Shown: positions 25,551-33,413, counted from the stretch's first letter. The stretch: DNA of 64,000 nt from Pseudomonas anguilliseptica (GCF_021375795.1 NZ_JAEIOI010000006.1:62001-126000), one strand, 5' to 3'. The notes: generated by a model not told the origin, from the letters alone. Translations and numbers: made by a program.

Positions 25551-26012
25551 ATGATCAACGCCAAACTGCTGCAACTGGTGATCAACGCCTCCAATGACGG
25601 CATCGTGGTGGCCGAACAGGAAGGTGATGACAACATCCTGATCTATGCCAACCCCGCCTTCGAAAAGCTCACCGGCTATACCAGCGAAGACATCCTCTAT
25701 CAGGATTGCCGTTTCCTGCAGGCCGGTGACCGTGATCAGGCCGGGTTAGCCGCAATCCGTGAAGCGGTGAAAGCGCAGCGCCCTTGCCGGCAGATCATCC
25801 GCAACTACCGCAAGGACGGCAGCCCATTCTGGAATGAGCTGTCGATCACCCCGGTGGTCAACGACGCCGACCAGTTGACCTATTACATCGGTATCCAGAA
25901 GAACGTCACCGAACAGGTCGAAGCACAGGAGCGGGTCAAGCAACTGGAGGCCGAGCTGGCTGCCCTCAAGGCTGAACTCGCACGTTTGCAGGCGACGACC
26001 GGCAGTAACTAA
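25551..26012 (+). CDS. Short LOV blue-light photoreceptor (PpSB-LOV type)
   Basis: The 153-residue protein is a lone LOV domain (about residues 15-118) followed by a C-terminal helix and coiled coil (about 119-147). The photoactive Cys is residue 53 in YQDCRFLQ, with flavin-contact residues in NPAFEKLTGY, NYRKDGSPFWNELSITPV and YYIGIQKNVTEQ. Blue light forms a Cys-FMN adduct and rearranges the dimer. It closely resembles P. putida PpSB1-LOV, which works with a MerR/LitR-type regulator to induce genes by light; such a regulator lies at 28800. There is no output domain, so it must act through a partner. Confidence 0.95.
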   Translation: MINAKLLQLVINASNDGIVVAEQEGDDNILIYANPAFEKLTGYTSEDILYQDCRFLQAGDRDQAGLAAIREAVKAQRPCRQIIRNYRKDGSPFWNELSITPVVNDADQLTYYIGIQKNVTEQVEAQERVKQLEAELAALKAELARLQATTGSN

Positions 26013-26063
26013 TCCCCCACGCAGCGGTCACAACAGCTCCAGAGCTTGATACAGACCGCGCCC

Positions 26064-26675
26064 ATGCAAGAACAGGCACTCCTGACCCAGGCAGAATTGG
26101 CGTTTATCCGCCAACTGCATCAGCCCGCCCCCACCGAGCAGCGCAACCAACCGCGCCTGCCGGTGGATCTCGGCAAACAACTCAGCGAACTGCTGTCGCA
26201 CTGCGCGGCCAATGAACAGCTGAGCCTGCATGCGCACATCGCCAACCAGCACCTGACCTTTGACCTGCACCTCAGCCAGGACGAGCAAAACGCACCCTGT
26301 CTGCAACTCAGCGCCCCGCAGATTTTCGACGAAGGTGAAATCAACCGTGCCTGGCGCTCGCCTCTGGCTGAGCCGCTACCGCTGCACAACCGACGGGCAC
26401 AGCCTGGCGACTTGTGGATTCACCAACTGTCGATGAATGGCGCACTGGTTGAATACCGAGGCAGCGGCCAGCCGCCCAGACGTTTTCAGCGCCTCCTGCC
26501 GGTAGGCGAAGAGCGACCGATTGCCGTGAGTGGCACCTTGGTGCGCACCACCGCAGATGGCCTTTTGGCCTACCAGCTGCACACCCTTGACCGGTATAGA
26601 GACGAGCAATTGCGCCAGTTCATCTACCAGCAACACCTGCAGCAGGAAAAACGCCGGCAGGCCCGGCGCGGCTGA
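26064..26675 (+). CDS. PilZ-like domain protein
   Basis: The 203-residue protein has an N-terminal domain of mixed sheet and helix (about 1-95) and a C-terminal half with PLHNRRAQPGDLWIHQLSMNGALVEY (about 105-130). The last part resembles the PilZ c-di-GMP motif pair Rxx(x)R and (D/N)xSxxG, with Gln at the first position. c-di-GMP binding is therefore plausible but needs testing. The ATG at 26064 is used because upstream codons lack an ATG. It follows the LOV gene on the same strand by 51 bases, so the two may be co-transcribed. Confidence 0.6.
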   Translation: MQEQALLTQAELAFIRQLHQPAPTEQRNQPRLPVDLGKQLSELLSHCAANEQLSLHAHIANQHLTFDLHLSQDEQNAPCLQLSAPQIFDEGEINRAWRSPLAEPLPLHNRRAQPGDLWIHQLSMNGALVEYRGSGQPPRRFQRLLPVGEERPIAVSGTLVRTTADGLLAYQLHTLDRYRDEQLRQFIYQQHLQQEKRRQARRG

Positions 26676-26707
26676 GTGAGCGCAGCAGAATGGCAGGCAA
26701 AAAAAGA

Positions 26708-26724
26708 CCCGCACTCAGTGCGGG
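26708..26724 (-). terminator. Terminator distal to the acyl-CoA dehydrogenase gene
   Basis: The stem CCCGCAC/GTGCGGG is followed on the minus strand by TCTTTTTTT (26707-26699). It backs up the closer terminator at 26759-26803. On the plus strand it follows the PilZ-like gene, without a good T-run. Confidence 0.75.
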
Positions 26725-26758
26725 CCTAAGATGCAGGAGAGACTCCTGCAGCAGGGAT

Positions 26759-26803
26759 AAAAAAATCCGATAACCGAAAAGGGCGGAAAAATGGCTATCG
26801 GAT
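26759..26803 (-). terminator. Terminator of the acyl-CoA dehydrogenase gene
   Basis: The arms ATCCGATAGCC and GGTTATCGGAT (one mismatch, large loop) are followed on the minus strand by TTTTTT, 13 bases after the stop codon. A third hairpin (tgcaggag/ctcctgca, 26732-26750) lies between the two terminators. Confidence 0.75.
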
Positions 26804-26815
26804 TGCGCAGTCGTT

Positions 26816-28594
26816 TCAGGCAGCAAACTCCTCATCACTGAAGGCCATCAAGGTGGCTTTGCCGGCTTTGACCTCAGCCAGCAGGCTGTCGGTTTCAGTG
26901 AGGATGCGCGCCATAAAGAAGTCGGCAGATTTGAGCTTGGCGCCGTAGAACAGAGTTTCCGTGCTACCGGCAGCCAGCTTGGCCTTAGCCACCGCCGCCA
27001 TGCGCGCCCACATCCAGGCCAGGCTGGTCAGGGCAAACAGACGCAAGTACGGAGTTGCTGCTGCACCGGCCTGCTCAGGGTCTTTCATGCCTTCGCTGGC
27101 AATCCACAATGTGGCTTGCTGCAATTGTTTAAGCGCAGCACCGACTGCAGACACATGCTCTGCCTCGGCATTGGCCTTCAGCCAGCCTTCAATCAGGGCG
27201 AAGTAATTACGCACGGCACGGCCGCCACCCAAGCCCAGCTTGCGACCAACCAGGTCAAGCGCCTGAATGCCGTTGGTGCCTTCATAGATGCGGGTAATCC
27301 GCGAATCACGCACCAGCTGCTCAATGCCCCAGTCTTCGGTGAAGCCGGAACCGCCGAGCACCTGCAAACCGTCGTTGGCACAGCTAAACCCTTCATCGGT
27401 GAGGAAGGCCTTGACCACCGGGGTCAGCAGCTGCACCAGATCATCCGCTTGCTCACGAACCGCAGGGTCTTCATGGTCGTGGGCAACGTCTTCATGCAGG
27501 CCGGTGAAATACGCCAGGGCACGGCAGCCTTCGATCATCACCTTCTGCCGTAGCAACATGCGTCGTACATCCGGGTGAACAATGATCGGATCAGCCGGCT
27601 TGTCCGCCGCTTTCGGACCGGACAACGAGCGGCTTTGCAGGCGTTCCTTGGCGAAGCCGAGGCTGACCTGATAAGCACTTTCGGCAATACCAAGGCCCTG
27701 CATGCCGACCATCAGGCGCGCCGAGTTCATCATGGTGAACATGCACTTGAGGCCTTTGTTTGGCTCACCAATCAGCCAGCCCTGGGCGCCTTCGAAATTC
27801 ATCACACAGGTGGCCGATCCCTTGATGCCCATCTTGTGTTCCAGGCCACCACAGAACGCCGGGTTACGACTGCCGTCTGCGAGGAATTTGGGCACCAGGA
27901 ACAGTGAAATACCTTTCACGCTGTCCGGTGCATCCGGCAGCTTGGCCAGTACCAGATGCAGGATATTGTCAGCCAGATCGTGCTCACCACCGGTGATCCA
28001 GATCTTGGTGCCACTGATGGCATAGCTGCCGTCTGCCTGCGGTACAGCACGGGTGCGAATCAAGCCCAGGTCGGTGCCGCACTGCGGTTCGGTCAGGCAC
28101 ATGGTACCGGTCCACTCGCCGCTGATCAGTTTCGGCAGGTAGCGCTCCTGCAAGTCACGCGTGCCGTGGGCAGTCAGCGCGTTGATCGCGCCGTGGGTCA
28201 GGCCCGGATACATGCCCAACGACAGGTTGGCCGAGCAGACCATCTCTTCGACCATCATGTTCAGCACATGAGGCAAACCTTGGCCGCCGAATTCCGGGGT
28301 ACAGGCCAGCGCCGTCCAGCCGCCTTCGGCGAATTGCTGGTAGGCCGCCCGGAAACCGTCCGGAGTTTTAACCGTCTTGCTCTGCGGATCGTAGTGACAG
28401 CCCTGCTTGTCGCCTGAGCTGTTCAACGGAGCGAGCACGTTTTCCGCCAGCTTGGCGGCTTCTTCCAAAATGGCGCCACCGAGGTCGTCTCCGAACTCGC
28501 GCTGCGTAGGCAGCGACTGCAAGGTGGCATAAGCGTCGAGCACCTCGTCAAAAACGAAACGCATGTCACGAAGGGGTGCGCGGTATTGGGTCAT
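26816..28594 (-). CDS. Acyl-CoA dehydrogenase (long, 592-residue type)
   Basis: This flavoenzyme introduces the 2,3 double bond in acyl-CoA, the first step of beta-oxidation. The order is an N-terminal extension (MTQYRAPLRDMRFVFDEVLD), the FAD-binding core (TMCLTEPQCGTDLGLIRT; KIWITGGEHD), the catalytic base region IYEGTNGIQALDLVGRKL and a C-terminal ACAD domain. The extended form resembles DmdC/FadE-type enzymes of Pseudomonas. Its promoter region (28595-28720) carries five TGTACA/TATACA half-sites, so it may be regulated with the light-responsive genes nearby. Strong terminators follow. Confidence 0.94.
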   Translation of the reverse strand: MTQYRAPLRDMRFVFDEVLDAYATLQSLPTQREFGDDLGGAILEEAAKLAENVLAPLNSSGDKQGCHYDPQSKTVKTPDGFRAAYQQFAEGGWTALACTPEFGGQGLPHVLNMMVEEMVCSANLSLGMYPGLTHGAINALTAHGTRDLQERYLPKLISGEWTGTMCLTEPQCGTDLGLIRTRAVPQADGSYAISGTKIWITGGEHDLADNILHLVLAKLPDAPDSVKGISLFLVPKFLADGSRNPAFCGGLEHKMGIKGSATCVMNFEGAQGWLIGEPNKGLKCMFTMMNSARLMVGMQGLGIAESAYQVSLGFAKERLQSRSLSGPKAADKPADPIIVHPDVRRMLLRQKVMIEGCRALAYFTGLHEDVAHDHEDPAVREQADDLVQLLTPVVKAFLTDEGFSCANDGLQVLGGSGFTEDWGIEQLVRDSRITRIYEGTNGIQALDLVGRKLGLGGGRAVRNYFALIEGWLKANAEAEHVSAVGAALKQLQQATLWIASEGMKDPEQAGAAATPYLRLFALTSLAWMWARMAAVAKAKLAAGSTETLFYGAKLKSADFFMARILTETDSLLAEVKAGKATLMAFSDEEFAA

Positions 28595-28612
28595 GTTGCT
28601 GAGTCCTCAAGC

Positions 28613-28709
28613 TGTACAAGTGGAGACAAGCTATACACAAACAAACAATGTATAGCTTTTGTACAGTAAAAAATCACAGACAGCAAGCATTTCTTGTACA
28701 ACACGTACA
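28613..28709. promoter_or_regulatory. Cluster of PplR/LitR-type half-sites before the acyl-CoA dehydrogenase
   Basis: Half-sites are TGTACA 28613, TATACA 28632, TGTATA 28649, TGTACA 28660, TGTACA 28695, plus CGTACA 28704. GCTATACA-N11-TGTATAGC (28630-28656) is a perfect inverted repeat, nested inside a wider TGTACA pair. On the minus strand TGTACAAAAGCTATACA (28665-28649) matches the site upstream of the gene at 29845 at 16 of 17 positions. The P. putida light regulator PplR1 binds paired T(G/A)TACA / TGTA(C/T)A half-sites. Confidence 0.7.
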
Positions 28710-28799
28710 AGTAATCGAAATCGGCGACAAAATTCGGGCGCAGACAAGCAGCGCCATGCAGGCAACAAACGAGGGTGTCAGATCAATTCAGCGGCGGAC

Positions 28800-29753
28800 T
28801 CAGGTGTCCAGGTGACCGGCAAGAAACTGCTGCAGACGGCGCTGCATCAGGCGACCTTCATTGCCCAGGCAGGCAATCGGCGAGCCACTGAGGCTTTCCT
28901 CGGCGAGATCGGCGCCATCACCCGCCATCACCAGCGGGCAATCCAGCGCCAGCGCCAGGCGCGACAATACCTTGGGCAGGTCATCGCTGGGCGGCTGGTT
29001 GGAGAACAGCACCAGGGCCTGGGGCTGCATTTTTTCGCAGATCAGCGTCAGCTCTTCCAACGGCTGGCCCAACCCGAGCACGCTGACAGCGGTGTCGGCG
29101 CTGCTCAGCAGCAAACCGGCCACCAACAACTCCAGCTCACGGCAATGGCCTGGCAACGCCGCCAGCAGCACCCGCTCCTCAACCTGGGCTCGCAGCACCT
29201 GCAGGCGTTGTAGAGTTCGGGCTCGCAGGAAGGTATCGAAGAACAGCCACTCGCTGGCCTGGCCGTATTCGTCCTGGCGCAGCAGCAGTTCCTGCCACAG
29301 CGGCATAAGGATGTCCTGAAACACCACGGGCAGCGGGTAGCTGGAGAAAATCTGGCCGTACAGACGATCCAGGCGCAGCTCATCGAAAGCACTGATGGCG
29401 CGGCGCAGCTGGGCTTGCCACTCGCCCCACTCGCTGGCACTGACCTCTTCATAGACTGGCGAACTGGCGGACTTGATCGAACCGCTCTTGGCCAGAATCT
29501 TGCCGACCTTGCTCACTGCCACGCCGCGCTCGATCCACGCCAGAATGCTGCGCACTGCCTCAATGTCCGCCTGGGAATACAGACGATGACCGCTATCAGT
29601 GCGCGTCGGCTGGATCAAACCATAGCGCCGCTCCCAAGCCCGAAGGGTCACCGGATTGACGCCCGTCAGGCGCGCCACTTCGCGGATGGGAAACAGCTCC
29701 TCCTGCTTGAGGGCACTCGAAACGAGGGACGACGCACCAACGAGATCGGACAT
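28800..29753 (-). CDS. MerR/LitR-type light-response regulator (PplR-like, class II)
   Basis: The 317-residue protein has an N-terminal MerR HTH (FPIREVARLTGVNPVTLRAWERRYGLIQP, about residues 20-48) and a ~200-residue C-terminal region like the cobalamin-binding part of CarH/LitR. The B12-site pattern W-x9-EH reads W-x9-YG here (PLWQELLLRQDEYGQ), which fits the B12-independent class II proteins that take their light signal from a partner LOV protein. Such a LOV gene lies at 25551. A GTG at 29768 is an alternative start; neither has a clear ribosome site. The divergent promoter region carries its expected half-sites. Confidence 0.9.
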   Translation of the reverse strand: MSDLVGASSLVSSALKQEELFPIREVARLTGVNPVTLRAWERRYGLIQPTRTDSGHRLYSQADIEAVRSILAWIERGVAVSKVGKILAKSGSIKSASSPVYEEVSASEWGEWQAQLRRAISAFDELRLDRLYGQIFSSYPLPVVFQDILMPLWQELLLRQDEYGQASEWLFFDTFLRARTLQRLQVLRAQVEERVLLAALPGHCRELELLVAGLLLSSADTAVSVLGLGQPLEELTLICEKMQPQALVLFSNQPPSDDLPKVLSRLALALDCPLVMAGDGADLAEESLSGSPIACLGNEGRLMQRRLQQFLAGHLDT

Positions 29754-29803
29754 GGGCGGAGGTTTCACAGAAAAAATGTTGCACGCATTGTAACTCAGCT
29801 ATT

Positions 29804-29832
29804 TTGCGCATACTTTGTACAAAACCTATACA
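29804..29832 (+). promoter_or_regulatory. Promoter with embedded PplR-type sites, gene at 29845
   Basis: TTGCGC (29804-29809), a 17-base spacer and TATACA (29827-29832) form a sigma70 promoter. TGTACA (29816-29821) lies in the spacer and TATACA doubles as the -10 box, a good place for a MerR-type regulator to act. TTTGTACAAAACCTATACA is nearly identical to the site before the acyl-CoA dehydrogenase. The same DNA may serve the divergent regulator gene. Confidence 0.65.
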
Positions 29833-29844
29833 AAGACTTAGACC

Positions 29845-30267
29845 ATGAACATGCAACCTGTCTGGCCCCTGACGCTCTACTACGACGGTGACTGCCCGCT
29901 CTGCGCGCGCGAGATACATACGCTGCGTCGGCATGCCAGCATGCAGCGCCTGTGCCTGGCCGATATCAGCCTGAGCGACTTCCACCCCGAATCCATCGGG
30001 CATACCCGGCAGACCCTGCAGAACCGTCTGCATGCTCGCTTTGCGGACGGCCAGTGGGTTACCGGCCTGGATGCCACCCTGTGGAGCTGGCGCGCTGCCG
30101 GCCTGGGTCACTGGGTAGCGCCGCTGACCTGGCCGGCATTGCGCCCTCTACTGGAACTGGCCTACCGCGTATTTTGCCGCTTGCGCCCACATCTCGACTG
30201 GCTGCCGCACCCCGATGGCAGCCAACGCTGCCGCAAACAGCAGTGCGACAGCACATCTGCCCACTGA
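29845..30267 (+). CDS. DCC-family thiol-disulphide oxidoreductase-like protein (DUF393)
   Basis: The 140-residue protein begins with the family motif LTLYYDGDCPLCAREIHTLRR (about residues 9-29), containing the DCPLC (DxxCxxC-like) thioredoxin-type site. No signal peptide is present. DCC proteins are little studied; redox activity is inferred from the motif. It is transcribed divergently from the MerR/LitR-type gene, from a promoter whose spacer carries that regulator's presumed half-sites, so it is a likely light-induced gene. A small unknown gene lies convergent just downstream. Confidence 0.88.
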   Translation: MNMQPVWPLTLYYDGDCPLCAREIHTLRRHASMQRLCLADISLSDFHPESIGHTRQTLQNRLHARFADGQWVTGLDATLWSWRAAGLGHWVAPLTWPALRPLLELAYRVFCRLRPHLDWLPHPDGSQRCRKQQCDSTSAH

Positions 30268-30271
30268 GCGG

Positions 30272-30568
30272 CTAGCGCAGACGCAACCAGAGCCCAGGTT
30301 CGCTCTCGAGCAAGGCCGGACGCCCGATGATTTCATCGTGGCTTTCCGACTGCAGCAACAGCACCTGACGCACGCCACAGCAGCGCAAACGCATCTTCAG
30401 TAGCGCCAGGTTCGGCCAAAGTGCCCGACCTGCTGTGTAGTCCAGCGTGCGCACCCGCCCGGCCTGACTGACTACCCGCACCTGATAGCCACAGCAGCGC
30501 AGCGTCAGCACCTCAACCTGCCGCACTCGCCCACATGCCAGCGCCACACTCAACTGCCAAGGCTTCAT
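30272..30568 (-). CDS. Small protein resembling DUF6482
   Basis: The 98-residue protein begins MKPWQLSVALACGRVRQVEV and ends with a stretch (VLLLQSESHDEIIGRPALL) like that of the small Pseudomonas DUF6482 proteins. Three cysteines (LRCCGYQV, LRCCGVRQ) are unusual. The ATG at 30568 is chosen for the AGGT site nine bases upstream; an ATG at 30577 is also possible but abuts a TGTACA site. Its upstream region carries TGTACA-N13-TGTACA, suggesting it belongs to the light-responsive set. Function is unknown. Confidence 0.65.
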   Translation of the reverse strand: MKPWQLSVALACGRVRQVEVLTLRCCGYQVRVVSQAGRVRTLDYTAGRALWPNLALLKMRLRCCGVRQVLLLQSESHDEIIGRPALLESEPGLWLRLR

Positions 30569-30580
30569 GATCGCCATACC

Positions 30581-30605
30581 TGTACAAGAAAACCATTTCT
30601 GTACA
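30581..30605. promoter_or_regulatory. Paired PplR-type half-sites TGTACA-N13-TGTACA
   Basis: Two perfect TGTACA sites (30581-30586 and 30600-30605) lie immediately upstream of the minus-strand small gene and 227 bases before folM. The 13-base spacing equals that between the 28613 and 28632 sites. Confidence 0.65.
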
Positions 30606-30712
30606 CGATAAAAACAATTTTATTGAGCCGCAATCCGTAAATAAAATTGATTAAACTCAATGAAATAGGGCCTGAAGCGTTAAATACAGCAGTAGCTGCA
30701 CACCGAGCATGG

Positions 30713-30739
30713 TTGTACAAACAACATTGCTGGTATAAC
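30713..30739 (+). promoter_or_regulatory. TGTACA site and possible promoter of the folM-folE-folX operon
   Basis: TTGTAC (30713-30718) and TATAAC (30734-30739) are 15 bases apart, with TGTACA covering the -35 side. Unusual spacing is common where MerR-type regulators act. A weaker half-site TGCACA lies at 30697. The folM ATG is 93 bases downstream. Confidence 0.45.
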
Positions 30740-30831
30740 TTTAATTCCGGTTCAGTCGAGGCCGCGCCTTACTGGTCAGGTAACCCGGCACAGCGTCGCT
30801 GAACCCACCCTTTTCTTTCTGCGAGTCGAGC

Positions 30832-31542
30832 ATGAGCGCCAGTGCCGCCCCCATCCTGATTACCGGAGCCAGCCAGCGCATTGGTCTGTACTGCGCCGAA
30901 CGTCTGCTGGATGACGGTCACTCAGTGATCGTTACCTACCGCCGCGAACGCGACGGCATTGCCACACTCCGGCAACGCGGGGCCCTGGCCTTGCAAGCCG
31001 ATTTTGCCAACGAAGCCGGCACCCTGGCTTTTATCGAACAACTCAAGAGCCACACCGATAGCCTGCGCGCCATCGTGCACAACGCCTCCGACTGGTTGGT
31101 GGAAACACCGGGCGAAGAAGCGGCGGCCTTCCAGCAGCTGTTCAGTGTGCACATGCTCGCGCCCTACCTGATCAATCTGCACTGCCAACCTTTGCTGGCA
31201 CGTTCCACGCCGGCCGATATCGTGCATATCAGTGATGATGTCGCGCGCAAGGGCAGCGCCAACCGACCCGCCTACTGCGCCAGCAAGGCCGGGCTGGATA
31301 GCCTGACCCTGTCGTTCGCCGCGCGCTTCGCGCCACAGATCAAGGTCAACGGCATCGCTCCGGCATTGATCATGTTCAACCCGGACGACGATGCCGACTA
31401 CCGCAGCAAAACTCTGAACAAATCGGCACTGGGCATCGAACCCGGGCCTCATGTGATCTACCAAAGCCTGCGCTACCTGCTGGATAACCCCTACGTCACC
31501 GGTACCACACTGACTGTCAACGGCGGTCGCCATCTCAAATGA
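30832..31542 (+). CDS. folM: Dihydromonapterin reductase FolM (SDR)
   Basis: The 236-residue short-chain dehydrogenase has the FolM-type nucleotide motif [18 protein letters not shown] (about residues 8-25), VHNASDW, the catalytic Tyr/Lys in AYCASKAG, and the C-terminal [11 protein letters not shown]. FolM reduces dihydromonapterin to tetrahydromonapterin, cofactor of phenylalanine hydroxylase in Pseudomonas. It leads an operon with folE (22 bases later) and folX, the other two monapterin-pathway genes. A TGTACA site lies in its leader. Confidence 0.93.
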   Translation: MSASAAPILITGASQRIGLYCAERLLDDGHSVIVTYRRERDGIATLRQRGALALQADFANEAGTLAFIEQLKSHTDSLRAIVHNASDWLVETPGEEAAAFQQLFSVHMLAPYLINLHCQPLLARSTPADIVHISDDVARKGSANRPAYCASKAGLDSLTLSFAARFAPQIKVNGIAPALIMFNPDDDADYRSKTLNKSALGIEPGPHVIYQSLRYLLDNPYVTGTTLTVNGGRHLK

Positions 31543-31564
31543 GGCTGGCCGCGAGGACCCTGCA

Positions 31565-32125
31565 ATGACCCCAGAACTGCCTAACCACTACCGCGAGATT
31601 CTCCTTGGCGTTGGTGAAAACCCTGAACGTGAAGGCCTGCTGGATACGCCCAAACGCGCCGCCAAGGCCATGCAGTACCTGTGCAACGGCTACCACAAGA
31701 GCCTGGAAGAAGTGGTCAACGGTGCACTGTTCGAGTCGGATAACGACGAGATGGTGATCGTCCGGGATATCGAGCTGTACTCGCTGTGCGAGCACCATAT
31801 GCTGCCCTTTATCGGCAAGGCTCACGTCGCCTACATCCCCACCGGCAAGGTGCTCGGCCTGTCGAAGGTGGCACGCATCGTCGATATGTATGCACGGCGC
31901 CTGCAGATTCAGGAAAACCTCACCAAGCAGATCGCTGATGCGGTCCAACAGGTGACCAACGCCGCTGGCGTGGCCGTGGTGATCGAAGCCAAGCACATGT
32001 GCATGATGATGCGCGGCGTGGAGAAGCAGAACTCGGTGATGACCTCCTCGGTGATGCTTGGAGCCTTCCGTGAATCCTGCAACACTCGCCACGAATTCCT
32101 GCAATTGATCGGACGGAGCAAGTAA
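31565..32125 (+). CDS. folE: GTP cyclohydrolase I, FolE
   Basis: The 186-residue enzyme converts GTP to 7,8-dihydroneopterin triphosphate, the entry to folate and monapterin synthesis. The zinc ligands are visible in [10 protein letters not shown] (Cys near residue 75) and [10 protein letters not shown] (second Cys). The catalytic-type HHM and the [18 protein letters not shown] block are intact. folE is among the light-induced genes of P. putida, which fits the TGTACA sites upstream of this operon. Its stop overlaps the folX start by one base. Confidence 0.97.
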   Translation: MTPELPNHYREILLGVGENPEREGLLDTPKRAAKAMQYLCNGYHKSLEEVVNGALFESDNDEMVIVRDIELYSLCEHHMLPFIGKAHVAYIPTGKVLGLSKVARIVDMYARRLQIQENLTKQIADAVQQVTNAAGVAVVIEAKHMCMMMRGVEKQNSVMTSSVMLGAFRESCNTRHEFLQLIGRSK

Positions 32126-32496
32126 TGCCGCGACTGGAACCCGGGATGGCGCGCATCCGCGTCAAGGACCTGCGCCTGCGCACCTACATCGGTATCAAGG
32201 AAGAGGAGATCAACAACAAGCAAGACGTGTTGATCAACCTGACTATCCTCTACCCCGCTGCCGACGCCGTGCGTGACAACGATATCGATCACGCCCTGAA
32301 CTACCGCACCATCACCAAGGCGGTCATCAGGCATGTCGAGGAAAACCGTTTCGCCCTGCTCGAGCGCATGACCCAGGAAATTCTCGACCTGGTCATGACC
32401 AACCCCGACGTACGCTACGCCGAGGTGGAAGTCGACAAGCTGCACGCCCTGCGCTTCGCCGAGTCGGTGTCGATCACCCTCGCCGCTCACCGCTAA
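32125..32496 (+). CDS. folX: Dihydroneopterin triphosphate 2'-epimerase FolX
   Basis: The 123-residue protein has the tunnelling fold of dihydroneopterin aldolases and epimerases: [23 protein letters not shown], with the DxxL-YRTITK block and the anchor region [17 protein letters not shown]. It epimerises dihydroneopterin triphosphate to dihydromonapterin triphosphate. The adjacent folM and folE complete the tetrahydromonapterin route. The one-base TAATG overlap with folE implies coupled translation. Confidence 0.95.
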   Translation: MPRLEPGMARIRVKDLRLRTYIGIKEEEINNKQDVLINLTILYPAADAVRDNDIDHALNYRTITKAVIRHVEENRFALLERMTQEILDLVMTNPDVRYAEVEVDKLHALRFAESVSITLAAHR

Positions 32497-32597
32497 CTGC
32501 TGCCCGGCGCGTCCTGCGCCGGGGCCGTTGCCGCCAGGCGGGCATGCTTCTATCATCGCCGCCAACGTCTCCTCGCCTGCCATCAGAGAGCATCGCC

Positions 32598-32891
32598 ATG
32601 ACCGAGCAAGAACGTCTCGAACTTGAAGCCGCCGCCTTTCGCAGCCTGGTGCAACACCTGCGTTCGCGCCCCGATGTACAGAACATCGACATGATGAACC
32701 TCGCCGGTTTCTGCCGGAACTGCTTGTCCAAGTGGTTCAAGGCGGCGGCCGACGACATCGGCGTGGCCATCACCCCGGACGAAGCCCGCGAAGAGGTCTA
32801 CGGCATGCCGTATGCCGAGTGGAAAGCCAAATACCAGAAGGAAGCCAGTGCCGAACAGCAGGCCGCCTTCAATAAAGGAAAAGATGCATGA
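32598..32891 (+). CDS. DUF1244 family protein
   Basis: The 97-residue helical protein has the DUF1244 signature NLAGFCRNCLSKWFKAAA (about residues 34-51), with two conserved cysteines, and EVYGMPYAEWKAKYQ. Function is unknown. The ATG at 32598 is chosen for its position after a GAGAG region. It lies 101 bases after folX and overlaps the HopJ-like gene by 4 bases, so the two are co-translated. Confidence 0.9.
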   Translation: MTEQERLELEAAAFRSLVQHLRSRPDVQNIDMMNLAGFCRNCLSKWFKAAADDIGVAITPDEAREEVYGMPYAEWKAKYQKEASAEQQAAFNKGKDA

Positions 32892-33232
32892 GTGTCCTGA
32901 ACGAATTTCGCGCCAAGCTGCACAGTGACCATTTCACCTTCGCCGAAACCCTGGCGTTTATCGCCGAGCACTACCAGTACCAGCCCAGCGCCTTCAGCAA
33001 TGGCGATGTGGCCAACGCGGCCGGGCAGAACGAAGGTTCGTGCAAGACCCTTGGCCTGGCCCTGCTCGAAGGCTTGAGCCTGGAAGAAACCCTGCGCTGC
33101 TTCGGCGAGCATTACCGCAGCGTGCTGGCCACCCCGAGCGGCAGCGACCACGGCAATATCCGCGCCCTGATGAATAGCGGTCTGGCGGGCGTGCGTTTCG
33201 AGCAACCATCGCTGCAGCGTATCAGTCACTAG
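32888..33232 (+). CDS. HopJ-family protein
   Basis: The 114-residue protein matches the HopJ family: FTFAETLAFIAEHYQYQPSAF, then GQNEGSCKTLGLALLEGLSLEE and ALMNSGLAGVRFEQPSL. The family was named from a plant-pathogen effector screen, but members are widespread in non-pathogens and are probably housekeeping proteins of unknown role. No type III secretion genes are present in the window. It is coupled to the DUF1244 gene by a 4-base overlap and may be the last gene of the fol operon. Confidence 0.88.
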   Translation: MSVLNEFRAKLHSDHFTFAETLAFIAEHYQYQPSAFSNGDVANAAGQNEGSCKTLGLALLEGLSLEETLRCFGEHYRSVLATPSGSDHGNIRALMNSGLAGVRFEQPSLQRISH

Positions 33233-33413
33233 TCACTCGCCACGCCCACTGCGCAGATTTCTGCGCAACTGTAGGCAAAGGCTGACAGACATCAGTGTGC
33301 GGCCGCTCTAAACTGCGCGCCATCAGTCGAACGAGAACACCAGGGACGGTGCTCCGTGCAGCGTCGTTGCAGCTCTTCCCGGTTTACCCCTTACCCGGCT
33401 TGGAGTCGCTTCA

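Noticed and set aside
32888..33232. HopJ-like gene as evidence of type III secretion or plant pathogenicity
   Set aside because: The family is widespread in non-pathogens, no secretion genes or hrp-box are present, and the gene is coupled to DUF1244 in a fol operon.
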